Shown here in pieces: positions 15,945-24,053 of a stretch of 64,000 nucleotides of DNA. Where the stretch lies: contig JBCCRC010000005.1 of NCBI GenBank assembly GCA_039208375.1, positions 7,788 through 71,787 on the forward strand, given 5' to 3'. The notes beneath the pieces were generated by a model that saw only the letters and a list, made by a program, of their open reading frames with translations, was not told where the DNA came from and did no database searches. This DNA comes from JANQPC01 sp039208375. GTDB lineage: Bacteria; Pseudomonadota; Alphaproteobacteria; Rhodobacterales; Rhodobacteraceae. Position numbers and translations under genes: made by a program. Position 1 is the first letter of the stretch. Each line of letters begins with the position of its first letter.

Positions 15945-16831
15945 GTCCGGCGAGCACCCGGTACCCCTATCGCTCGATCACTGACCCGGTTCCCTACACA
16001 TGGCCGCGCGGAAACGGCCTTGCCGTCTACGTTGCCGTCAATCTTGAAATCTACCTGCCGAACGCTGCGCATCTCGACGAGTTTGTGCCGAACCCCGCAC
16101 GCCCTGATCTGATCAACCACGGTTGGCTCGATTGGGGCAACCGCGTGGGCGCATGGAGGCTGCTGGAGGCGATGGTTGAAAACGGAATTCCCGCAACCGC
16201 ACTTGTGAATTCCAAGCTCTATGACGAAGCCCCGGGCCTTATCGAGGCCTGGCGCGATGCTGGCGCCGAGATCGCCGCCCATGGGCGAACGAACGGCGAA
16301 ACTCAAGCCGGCTTAAGCGAAGTGTCGGAACGCGCACTTATCAAAGAGGCGACCGACGCGATCACCCTTCACGAAGGCCGCGCGCCCGCCGGGTGGCTTA
16401 GTCCTTGGATCGCCGAAACCGACGTCACGCCCGATCTCTTGGCGGAGGCGGGCTATTCCTACGTACTGGATTGGGGCGCGGATGACCGGCCCTTTCACCT
16501 TCACACGCGCGCCGGCCCCCTCATGGCCATGCCCTACCCGCAGGAAGCCAATGACGCCAACGCAATCGCAGTGCGGCGCATGGGAGCACCGGCGTTCTGC
16601 GACCTTTGCCTAAAGCAACTGGACGAAATGGTACGCCAAGCTGAGGCGGGCCCGCTTGTCTGCGCCTTTGCGCTTCACCCCCACATCATCGCTCAGGCCC
16701 ACCGGCTGCATGATTTCCGAAAGGTGCTGGTGCGACTGGCAGAACTTCGGCGGGAGATCTGGTTGACGACGGCGGGTGAGATTGCGCGCACTGCCGAGAC
16801 AACAAGCGCTGTTAACCCGGAAACGGAGTAA
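15941..16831 (+). CDS. Polysaccharide deacetylase-like protein 3 (divergent)
   Basis: The 296-residue NodB-fold protein is the third in the island and the most divergent. It retains WPRGNGLAVYVAVNLEIYLP at the N-terminus, WGNRVGAWRLLEAM and IAAHGRTNGET. The NLEIY sequence replaces the metal-site TFDDG. The His/Trp-rich stretch after AHG, present in the other two copies, is absent. The C-terminal FALHPHIIAQAHR fits the family's end motif. It has no signal peptide. It is translationally coupled to the permease and overlaps the convergent amidohydrolase by 20 bases. It likely acts on the imported compound or a related metabolite; a changed or lost catalytic mechanism is possible. Confidence 0.8.
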   Translation: MSPASTRYPYRSITDPVPYTWPRGNGLAVYVAVNLEIYLPNAAHLDEFVPNPARPDLINHGWLDWGNRVGAWRLLEAMVENGIPATALVNSKLYDEAPGLIEAWRDAGAEIAAHGRTNGETQAGLSEVSERALIKEATDAITLHEGRAPAGWLSPWIAETDVTPDLLAEAGYSYVLDWGADDRPFHLHTRAGPLMAMPYPQEANDANAIAVRRMGAPAFCDLCLKQLDEMVRQAEAGPLVCAFALHPHIIAQAHRLHDFRKVLVRLAELRREIWLTTAGEIARTAETTSAVNPETE

Positions 16832-18332
16832 TCCAACGCGACATTCCAACCTCTTCTTCGAGGGCCCTGTTGTACATCGCCCGGTAGTATGGTTCCAGGC
16901 GGCCCGCGTGCGCCTCGATCTCGGCAAGGCGAGGGGCAAATTCCGCGTAAGCCGCGGCGATTTCCGCGCGGGCGTCAGCCTCGTTGATCTTCGTCAGGAT
17001 GCCATCCCGCACCACGACCTCGCCGTCCACCAAAACGTGGCGAACTGCCGAGCCATCTTCGCAGAAAACAAGCTGGCGACGGATGTCGTTCAGTGGCAGG
17101 AACGACAAAGCGCTCATATCGAGCAACGCAATATCGGCCCGGAAACCCGGAGCGAGCCGCCCAAGATCATTGCGGCGCAGGGCGCGCGCGCCGCCCTCCC
17201 AAACAAAACCCAGCATCTCTTCTGCGGTGGGCCATTGCGTCCAATCAGGGTTCGTAATCTTCTGGAGAAGCGCGCCCGTTTTCATCACACCCCATAGATT
17301 TGCGGTATCGTCACAAGCGGCTTCGTCCGTTCCAAGGCAGAGCGGCACACCCGCCTTGCGAAGCGCTCGCAGCGGCATCACGCCCGAGCCCAGCTTGAGG
17401 TTTGAGATCGGATTATGCGCAACAAGCGCGCCCGAGGCCGCCAAACGGGCAACATCATCCTCATCGATCCACACTGCGTGGATCACCTGTTTCCGCTCAT
17501 CGAGGCAGCCAAGGTCGTCCAGATAGCCGATCAGCGATTTTTCGTATTTTTCCTGACCAAGAACCCGTTGCAGCTGGGTTTCAAGCACATGCACGTTAAA
17601 CGGCACATCATGCGCGCGCGAAAGCTCCGTCAGCGCCTGCAGGTATTCCGGCGTTACCCGTTGCGGCGCCGAGCAGGAAACGGCGCAACGAATCCGATCC
17701 CCTTCGGCACCATGCCAGCGGGAAATGAAGGCCTCATACAGCGCAAGCAGGTCCGTCCCCGTCAAACGTGGGCGTTGCGAAAGAGCTTGGCGCAGATCCT
17801 CAGGGAGGAGCGTCTCAAGGAACGGATACTTCTCGACCTCAGCGACTTCGGGCTGATCCAACGCTATCGTGGCGCGCAGCCCCGTATCGCGGTAGGCCCC
17901 CGCGATCGCGTCGATCGCTTTCATCGACGGTTCAGGGTTAAAAAACGCGTCATCATGAACCGCTGTGATCCCGCGTTTCAGCATCTCGATCGCCGAGAGA
18001 AGCGCGCGGGCGCGACAGAGGGCCGGACTTTCGGTTCCCCCAAGCGTAGGTGGCGTCTCGCGCAGCATGAATATCTCAAGGGGCGCGTCGACGAGCGCGC
18101 CTTTGAGAAACGCAGCAGGCGAATGCAGATGCGCGTTGATCAGCCCTGGGATGGCCAGAAGGCCTTCCGCCTCGATCACTGTGGCACTCGCGTGTTCCAG
18201 GTCGGGGCCGATCTCTTCAATGATCCCGTCCGAGACGAGTATGTTGGCCGGCCCAACTGGCACAGCCGAAGAGGCGCCTTCGAGAATACTGCACCGGCGC
18301 AGCAGGACAGGCGCTTTCATTCCAACGATCAT
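16812..18332 (-). CDS. Amidohydrolase-superfamily protein (second in island)
   Basis: The 506-residue enzyme has a full metal site. HxH is in INAHLHSPAAF near residues 66-68, with a His in NVHVLETQLQ, a His in VIHAVWIDED and an Asp in LGTDEAACDD. It resembles 5'-methylthioadenosine/S-adenosylhomocysteine deaminase and AtzB-type proteins and is a distant paralogue of the enzyme at 4112-5605. Starts at 18332 and 18320 are both possible; neither has a strong ribosome-binding site. The gene has its own promoter region and converges on the deacetylase 3 gene, so it belongs to the island but not to either operon. The substrate is unknown. Confidence 0.85.
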   Translation of the reverse strand: MIVGMKAPVLLRRCSILEGASSAVPVGPANILVSDGIIEEIGPDLEHASATVIEAEGLLAIPGLINAHLHSPAAFLKGALVDAPLEIFMLRETPPTLGGTESPALCRARALLSAIEMLKRGITAVHDDAFFNPEPSMKAIDAIAGAYRDTGLRATIALDQPEVAEVEKYPFLETLLPEDLRQALSQRPRLTGTDLLALYEAFISRWHGAEGDRIRCAVSCSAPQRVTPEYLQALTELSRAHDVPFNVHVLETQLQRVLGQEKYEKSLIGYLDDLGCLDERKQVIHAVWIDEDDVARLAASGALVAHNPISNLKLGSGVMPLRALRKAGVPLCLGTDEAACDDTANLWGVMKTGALLQKITNPDWTQWPTAEEMLGFVWEGGARALRRNDLGRLAPGFRADIALLDMSALSFLPLNDIRRQLVFCEDGSAVRHVLVDGEVVVRDGILTKINEADARAEIAAAYAEFAPRLAEIEAHAGRLEPYYRAMYNRALEEEVGMSRWITPFPG

Positions 18333-18546
18333 GCAATGCTAGCCTAGCGTGCAGACGGCCTGCGTTGAATGGCCATTTCGCATACCGTCGATCCAATTTC
18401 ACGCCTGCACACGCCACAAAGCCCGCATACCGGGCACGCTCGCATCAGGGCGTACCGGATCACATATCGATCCGTGCCAAATCCTGTTGATGTTCCGCGC
18501 AGGGTTGCGTACCACGCCTCCGCTGACTGTGCTCATTGCCGTTGCA

Positions 18547-18575
18547 TTGGGCTTGGCGTCATCGCGAACTAGAAT
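18547..18575 (+). promoter_or_regulatory. Putative promoter of tRNA-Gly (TTGGGC-N17-TAGAAT)
   Basis: TTGGGC at 18547-18552 and TAGAAT at 18570-18575 are separated by 17 bases, and the tRNA begins 24 bases after the -10 hexamer. Spacing and the -10 sequence suit a sigma70-type promoter. No start-site evidence is available. Confidence 0.45.
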
Positions 18576-18599
18576 TTGTTCCACTGCTGGTAGTGGTAT

Positions 18600-18673
18600 G
18601 CGGGTGTAGCTCAATGGTAGAGCAGGAGCTTCCCAAGCTTAAGACGAGGGTTCGATTCCCTTCACCCGCTCCA
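18600..18673 (+). tRNA. tRNA-Gly (anticodon CCC)
   Basis: The 74-base gene includes an encoded CCA end. The acceptor arms GCGGGTG and CACCCGC pair exactly, and the D arm reads GCTC..GAGC. The anticodon loop is TTCCCAA, with CCC at positions 34-36. The T arm is GAGGG TTCGATT CCCTT. It reads GGG glycine codons. It stands alone, upstream of a thioesterase gene. Confidence 0.95.
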
Positions 18674-18684
18674 ACAGGCCGCCC

Positions 18685-19155
18685 ATGACACCCTACCTCA
18701 CGCCCCTGCCCCCCGATGCGCTGCGCGCGGCCGGCATTCCCGAACCCTGGGCTTTTGGCCAGGCGGATCGGGTGCGGTTTTATGAACTCGATGCGCTGGG
18801 GCATGTGAACAACACCGCCTATCTGCGGTGGTTTGAAACCACACGTATTGCGTGGTTTGCGGATTACGGGATCAGCCACTATCGCGCCGAAGACCCTACT
18901 TTTGTGGTGCGGGCGATCACCTGCGAGTACCATGCGCCGATGTTTTTGAATGACCCCTACGTCATCACCGCGCGCTGCTCGGGCTTTCGCACCACATCAT
19001 TCACCAAGGAATATGCGGTGTGGTCGGGCGGTGCGATCAAGGTCTCGGGCACCGCGGTGATCGTGATGACGGATGACGCGGGCACACGGAAAGTTCCGTT
19101 GCCAGACACGATGCGCGCTGTGCTTGAGGAGCGGGATGGGGCCGCTGCCGCCTAA
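18685..19155 (+). CDS. Acyl-CoA thioesterase (4HBT hot-dog fold)
   Basis: The 156-residue protein has the hot-dog thioesterase motif VRFYELDALGHVNNTAYLRW near residues 30-49, where the DALGHVNN segment holds the catalytic Asp of the 4-hydroxybenzoyl-CoA thioesterase group. It hydrolyses an acyl-CoA thioester in the cytoplasm; the chain specificity is not visible. It begins 11 bases after the tRNA-Gly and overlaps the convergent pgi gene end by 4 bases. Confidence 0.87.
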   Translation: MTPYLTPLPPDALRAAGIPEPWAFGQADRVRFYELDALGHVNNTAYLRWFETTRIAWFADYGISHYRAEDPTFVVRAITCEYHAPMFLNDPYVITARCSGFRTTSFTKEYAVWSGGAIKVSGTAVIVMTDDAGTRKVPLPDTMRAVLEERDGAAAA

Positions 19156-20768
19156 CCGCGCTGGCGGTGGATCTTGGCGATGATCCGCTTCGTCGACGCG
19201 TCCAGCGCATCCGCCTCCACCTCACCTGCCACAATCGGCTCGATCCGTTTGGCGAGCACTTTGCCCAGCTCGACCCCCCACTGGTCGTAGGAGTTGATGC
19301 CGAGCATCACGCCTTCCACGAACACGCGGTGCTCATAAAGCGCGATGATCTGGCCCAGAACGAAAGGGGTAAGCTTGGGGTAGACAAGCATCGTTGACGG
19401 CCGGTTGCCGGGGAACACGCGGTGGCGTGCCTGGCGTTCGAGTTCGGCAGCCTCAAGCCCGGCCTCGCGCATAAGGCCCCGCGCTTCGTTGAGCGAACGC
19501 CCCACCATCAGAGCTTCGGCCTGGGCGAGGCAGTTGGCAACGAGGAGCGTGTGCTGATGCGCCAGTTCCGCGTGATGGCCCTCCGCGCCAACCATGAACT
19601 CGCAGGGTACAACGCCAGTGCCCTGGTGGATCAGCTGGTAAAATGCGTGCTGCCCATTCGTGCCTGGCTCGCCCCACACGATGGGGCCGGTTACCACGGG
19701 TGCATCTTCGCCACCCATCGTGACGCGCTTGCCGTTCGACTCCATTTCCAACTGCTGCAGGTAGGCCGGCAGGCGCGCCAAACGCTGCTCATAGGGCAGG
19801 ACGGCGCGCGTGGGGTGACCGCAGCCCTGATGGTGCCAGATCCCGGTAAGTGCGAGCATCACGGGCAGGTTTTCAAGCGGATCGGCGGCGCGGAAGTGGC
19901 GGTCCATCGCCTGCCCGCCGCTCAGAAACGCCCGAAACGCCTCGGGGCCAATGGCGAGCATGAGGGACAGGCCAATGGGCCCCCAGACAGAATAGCGCCC
20001 GCCCACCCAATCTTCGAACCCGAAGACGCGAGAAGGATCGATGCCGAAGGCGGCTGTCTTGTCGATGGCCGAGGAGAGGGCTACGAAATGCGCGCCGGTG
20101 TGATCGGCGCCCACCTTGGCGGCAATCCATGTGCGCGCGGCTTCCGCGTTCGTCATCGTTTCGATTGTCGTGAATGTTTTCGAGGCTACGATCACCATCG
20201 TGGAGGATGGGTTTAGCCCGTTCAGAACGTCATAGATATGCGCGCCATCGACATTGGAAACGAAATGGCAGCGCGGCCCGTCATGGTAGGGCGCAAGCGC
20301 CTGTACCGCCATGGCCGGGCCAAGGTCAGACCCTCCGATCCCTATATTGACGACATCAGTGAATCGCCCGCCACCGGGCGTTGTGAACTCACCCGACCGA
20401 AGAGCCTTGGTGAAGCGTTCCATGCGGGCCAGCGTTTCAAGAACACCCGGCATAACATCTTCGCCGTCCACATGAACCGGGCCGCCATCGAGGTTGCGCA
20501 AGGCGGTATGAAGCACCGCACGACCCTCGGTTTCATTGATCTTGTCACCCGAAAACATCGCCTCGCGCCGCGCCGCCACATCCGCCGTCGCGTAGAGCGA
20601 AAGGAGAAGATCGCGGTCGTCCGCCGCCATCGTAGTTTTCGAGTAGTCGAAGAAGAGATCGCCGGCCGAGATCGAGAACGCAGTCGCCCTGCTCTCTTCA
20701 GCCAGAAGATCGGTGATCTTGCGGTCACCCGCGGCGCCGGCAGCGGCCTTCAGTGCGTTCCAGCTCAT
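19152..20768 (-). CDS. pgi: Glucose-6-phosphate isomerase
   Basis: The 538-residue enzyme has GIGGSDLGPAMAVQAL, the phosphate loop SKTFTTIETMTN, and the PGI signatures VWGEPGTNGQHAFYQL and GHHAELAHQHTLLVANCLAQ. It interconverts glucose 6-phosphate and fructose 6-phosphate. The start MSWNAL at 20768 lies one base after the pgl stop and replaces an upstream ATG within pgl. It is the third gene of a zwf-pgl-pgi operon, so carbon can enter and recycle through the Entner-Doudoroff or pentose-phosphate routes. Confidence 0.97.
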   Translation of the reverse strand: MSWNALKAAAGAAGDRKITDLLAEESRATAFSISAGDLFFDYSKTTMAADDRDLLLSLYATADVAARREAMFSGDKINETEGRAVLHTALRNLDGGPVHVDGEDVMPGVLETLARMERFTKALRSGEFTTPGGGRFTDVVNIGIGGSDLGPAMAVQALAPYHDGPRCHFVSNVDGAHIYDVLNGLNPSSTMVIVASKTFTTIETMTNAEAARTWIAAKVGADHTGAHFVALSSAIDKTAAFGIDPSRVFGFEDWVGGRYSVWGPIGLSLMLAIGPEAFRAFLSGGQAMDRHFRAADPLENLPVMLALTGIWHHQGCGHPTRAVLPYEQRLARLPAYLQQLEMESNGKRVTMGGEDAPVVTGPIVWGEPGTNGQHAFYQLIHQGTGVVPCEFMVGAEGHHAELAHQHTLLVANCLAQAEALMVGRSLNEARGLMREAGLEAAELERQARHRVFPGNRPSTMLVYPKLTPFVLGQIIALYEHRVFVEGVMLGINSYDQWGVELGKVLAKRIEPIVAGEVEADALDASTKRIIAKIHRQRG

Positions 20769-20769
20769 T

Positions 20770-21441
20770 TCATTCTGCCCAATGCACCTTTGCCCCACTC
20801 CAAACAGCGCGCACCGGCGCCTCCCACCGGCGTTGTGAGCGCGCGCGTTCCAGCGTTTCGCGCTTCTCCGCCCCAGTGATCACGATGTGCTTGCTCATGG
20901 CATCGTCCAACACCCGCGCGGTCAGCGTAACACGAGGCTCTTCCGCACCCGGCGCGCGCATGGCCATAAGCGGCGGAGCATCGGCTTCGAGCGCCGCGGA
21001 AAGATTGTCTGCTTCGGGAAAGATCGAGGCAATATGCGCATCGGCCCCCATGCCCAGAAGCAGAACCGAGATCGGCAATTCAGGCTCGATGCCCTTGGAC
21101 AGTGCCTTTAGCGCATCTTCAGGCCGCTCCGCCTCGGCATAAAGCGGCACAAGCTCTGCCATCGCAGCCCGTTCCTTGAGGAGGCGTTCCCGGATCAGCG
21201 CGGTGTTCGAGCGCGGGTGATCTTCGGGCACCCAGCGCTCATCCGTGAGCATCACGTGAATGCGGCTCCAGTTGAGATCGACAGCCGAGAGCGCATCGAA
21301 GATGGGGCCAGGTGTCGTGCCCCCGGGCACTGCGAAAGAAGCGGTGTCGTGGGCCATAAGGCAGGCTCGCAGCTCGCCGGCCAGCTGGTTGGCGAGATTG
21401 ATCATCATCATCTCGCGGTCAGGGTATTCGATCAGTTTCAT
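20770..21441 (-). CDS. pgl: 6-phosphogluconolactonase
   Basis: The 223-residue protein matches the DevB/Pgl family with FAVPGGTTPGPIFDAL, VMLTDERWVPEDHPRSN and LLLGMGADAHIASIFP. It hydrolyses 6-phosphogluconolactone to 6-phosphogluconate, the step after Zwf. It lies 10 bases downstream of zwf and one base before pgi, so the three are co-transcribed. Length and motifs are normal. Confidence 0.95.
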   Translation of the reverse strand: MKLIEYPDREMMMINLANQLAGELRACLMAHDTASFAVPGGTTPGPIFDALSAVDLNWSRIHVMLTDERWVPEDHPRSNTALIRERLLKERAAMAELVPLYAEAERPEDALKALSKGIEPELPISVLLLGMGADAHIASIFPEADNLSAALEADAPPLMAMRAPGAEEPRVTLTARVLDDAMSKHIVITGAEKRETLERARSQRRWEAPVRAVWSGAKVHWAE

Positions 21442-21451
21442 GCCCTGAGCT

Positions 21452-22906
21452 TCAAGCCTTTAGATCTCGCCAGCGCCGCCCGTCCCGGTGCATCAACATC
21501 AGGGCCTCTTCCGGCCCCACGCTGCCCGGCTCATAGAGTTTGGGCGCATCGCCGCGTTCCGTCCAGCCCTCGATGATTGGGTCGGTCCAGGCCCAAGCCG
21601 CTTCAACCTCATCACCGCGCATGAAAAGCGTCTGATCGCCCCGGATCACGTCCATCACAAGGCGCTCGTACGCGTCAGGCACATCGTCACCGTTCGCCCC
21701 AAGCGCATCCGCAAACGTCATGTCGAGCGGCACTTCCATCAGCCGCATTCCCCCCGGCCCCGGTTCTTTGATCGTAACGTTGAGGTCCATCCCTTCGTTG
21801 GGTTGAAGGCGGATCGCTAGCTCATTGGCGTTGCGGCCCGCATCTGCCTCAAAAATCGAATGGGGCGGCTCCTTGAACCGCACGACGATCTCGGACAACC
21901 GGTTCTTCAGGCACTTTCCTGTGCGCAGATAAAACGGCGTTCCATTCCAGCGCCAGTTGGCGATGTGAAGCTTCATCGCGATGAAACTCTCGGTACGGCT
22001 TTCCTGGTTTTCCGCGTGCTCTTTATACGATGGCACACCGTCGCCCTGCGCATACTGCCCCCGCACGATGTTTTCGAGCGGGACGGGATCAAGGGCTCGG
22101 ATCACCTTTAGCTTCTCATCACGCACTGCATCGGGATCAAACTTCGATGGCGGCTCCATTGCCGTGAGGCAGAGAAGTTGCATCAGGTGGTTCTGGATCA
22201 TGTCGCGCATCGCGCCGGACTTGTCATAGTACGCGCCACGGCCGCCGACGCTGACCGTTTCGGCCACTGTGATCTGCACATGATCAATGAATTGGGTGTT
22301 CCACAGCGGCTCGAACAACACGTTCCCGAAGCGCACCGCCATTAGGTTCTGCACCGTCTCTTTCCCAAGGTAATGATCGATCCGGTAGATCTGTGCCTCG
22401 TCGAAGAAGCGCGCCAGCGTTTCGTTCAGGGCCTGGGCCGAGCCAAGATCGTGGCCGAATGGCTTTTCTACCACCATCCTGCACTTGGGGCCCGCGATAC
22501 CGTTACCGTGGAGCCTCTCGGCGATCGCACCGAAGAGCGAGGGGCCAACCGAAAAGTAGTAGGCCTTGATCACATCGCTTCGAACAAGCGCCTTCAGATC
22601 GGCCCAGCCACCTGATCCTGTGGCGTCCACGGGCACATATTCGAGCCGTTCAAGAAACTTACCGAGATCGCCTTCCCGCCGCTGACGCTCGGGCAGAAAC
22701 TCACAGATCGAGCTATGGATCATGTCGCGGTAGGCGGCGCTGTCCATCTCCGACCGTGCCGCCCCGATGACGCGCGCCTCCGGCGGCATCTGGCCAGCAG
22801 CAAAACGGCGAAAGAGACCGGGCAAAATCTTGCGACGTGCAAGATCGCCGGTACCGCCAAAGATTATAAGATCAAAAGGATCCACAGGAATAACACGGGA
22901 AGCCAT
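21452..22906 (-). CDS. zwf: Glucose-6-phosphate 1-dehydrogenase
   Basis: The 484-residue enzyme has the coenzyme-binding IIFGGTGDLARRKILPGLFR and the active-site peptide RIDHYLGKETVQN. It oxidises glucose 6-phosphate with NAD(P)+ to the lactone, feeding the Entner-Doudoroff route. I chose the ATG at 22906 (MASRVIPVDPFDL) because it gives the standard N-terminus; the earlier ATG at 22966 would run across a palindromic operator at 22940-22951. It is the first gene of zwf-pgl-pgi and is likely controlled through that palindrome. Confidence 0.96.
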   Translation of the reverse strand: MASRVIPVDPFDLIIFGGTGDLARRKILPGLFRRFAAGQMPPEARVIGAARSEMDSAAYRDMIHSSICEFLPERQRREGDLGKFLERLEYVPVDATGSGGWADLKALVRSDVIKAYYFSVGPSLFGAIAERLHGNGIAGPKCRMVVEKPFGHDLGSAQALNETLARFFDEAQIYRIDHYLGKETVQNLMAVRFGNVLFEPLWNTQFIDHVQITVAETVSVGGRGAYYDKSGAMRDMIQNHLMQLLCLTAMEPPSKFDPDAVRDEKLKVIRALDPVPLENIVRGQYAQGDGVPSYKEHAENQESRTESFIAMKLHIANWRWNGTPFYLRTGKCLKNRLSEIVVRFKEPPHSIFEADAGRNANELAIRLQPNEGMDLNVTIKEPGPGGMRLMEVPLDMTFADALGANGDDVPDAYERLVMDVIRGDQTLFMRGDEVEAAWAWTDPIIEGWTERGDAPKLYEPGSVGPEEALMLMHRDGRRWRDLKA

Positions 22907-22939
22907 TATGCACCGTTGAGTGAGCGCCGTGACGGAATT

Positions 22940-22951
22940 GTTAGCGCTAAC
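22940..22951. promoter_or_regulatory. Perfect palindrome GTTAGCGCTAAC upstream of zwf (LacI-type operator)
   Basis: GTTAGCGCTAAC is a perfect 12-base palindrome with a central CG, 33 bases before the zwf start. Partial symmetry extends to TTGTTAGCGCTAACGAA. This form is typical of LacI-family operators in sugar-metabolism operons. No LacI gene is in the window. Confidence 0.65.
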
Positions 22952-23092
22952 GAAGTGCGCCTTCACTAGGCTGCATGGGGCCGCATGTCCAGCAGCCTGT
23001 CAATCCATCACAACTGCGTCAAAGCCCCACCATGGGGTTTTCTTAACCATGCTGCGGGCATAGCCAAGGTACGGGCAACGGGACATGGCCAG

Positions 23093-24040
23093 ATGAAAGA
23101 CAATGCACCCACTACGTATGGGAAGTTCGAACATCCGCTGATCACGGCCAATGGCGAAGCGCGCGCGACCGTTGCTTTGTCAAACCCTGACACCCTTTGG
23201 TTCAATACCGGAACGCTCTGCAATATTGAGTGCGCAAACTGCTACATCGAAAGCTCCCCCCTCAATAACCGGCTCGTTTACATCACAGAAGCCGACGTGC
23301 GCGATTACCTCGACCAGTTGGAAGACCGTGGCTGGGGCGTGCGCGAAATCGGGTTTACTGGAGGCGAACCCTTCATGAACCCCGAAATGATCGGCATGGC
23401 GCGCGCCGCGCTCGAGCGCGGTTACGAGGTTCTGATCCTGACCAACGCGATGCGCCCCATGATGCGGCCCTCTGTTCAGGTTGGGCTAAAACGACTGAAC
23501 GAGGCGTTTGGTGCAAAGCTGACCCTGCGGATCTCGGTCGACCATTGGACTGCGGCACATCATGACGAAGAACGCGGTACGGGAAGCTTCGAAAAGACGC
23601 TGACGGGGATGCGCTGGCTGCGGGACACCGGTATTCGGATGGCCGTCGCGGGCCGCACGATGTGGGGCGAGGATGAGGCAACCGCGCGCGATGGCTATGC
23701 GGATCTCTACGCTCGCGAGGGCTTTAAGATCGACGCGCATAATACTGGTCAAACTGTTCTTTTCCCCGAAATGGATGAATCCGCGGAAGTGCCGGAAATC
23801 ACGACTGCGTGCTGGGGCATCCTAGGGAAAACGCCGGACCACGTGATGTGTGCATCGTCGCGGATGGTGGTAAAGCGCAGAGGGGCGGCGCGACCCGCTG
23901 TGGTGGCCTGCACGTTGCTGCCCTACGATCCGCAATTTGAGCTTGGCGACACCTTGGCAGAGGCTGAGAATGACGTTGCCCTCAACCATCCCCATTGCGC
24001 CAAATTTTGTGTTCTCGGCGGAGCGAGCTGTTCCGCATAA
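23093..24040 (+). CDS. Radical SAM protein of unknown substrate
   Basis: The 315-residue protein has the CNIECANC motif (CxxxCxxC, Cys43/47/50) for the SAM-binding [4Fe-4S] cluster and the GFTGGEPFMNPEM segment near residue 85. The C-terminal third has extra cysteines, including ACTLLPYD and HPHCAKFCVLGGASC, which could bind an auxiliary iron-sulphur cluster as in SPASM/twitch proteins. I prefer the ATG at 23093, since the longer frame from 22985 adds an unrelated 36 residues. It diverges from zwf with about 190 bases between the starts. No peptide, sugar or cofactor partner gene is adjacent, so the reaction is unknown. Confidence 0.85.
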   Translation: MKDNAPTTYGKFEHPLITANGEARATVALSNPDTLWFNTGTLCNIECANCYIESSPLNNRLVYITEADVRDYLDQLEDRGWGVREIGFTGGEPFMNPEMIGMARAALERGYEVLILTNAMRPMMRPSVQVGLKRLNEAFGAKLTLRISVDHWTAAHHDEERGTGSFEKTLTGMRWLRDTGIRMAVAGRTMWGEDEATARDGYADLYAREGFKIDAHNTGQTVLFPEMDESAEVPEITTACWGILGKTPDHVMCASSRMVVKRRGAARPAVVACTLLPYDPQFELGDTLAEAENDVALNHPHCAKFCVLGGASCSA

Positions 24041-24053
24041 GCCCCGCCGGCAG

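Noticed and set aside
19422..20216. 264-codon plus-strand frame
   Set aside because: It is antisense to pgi, whose coding evidence is strong.
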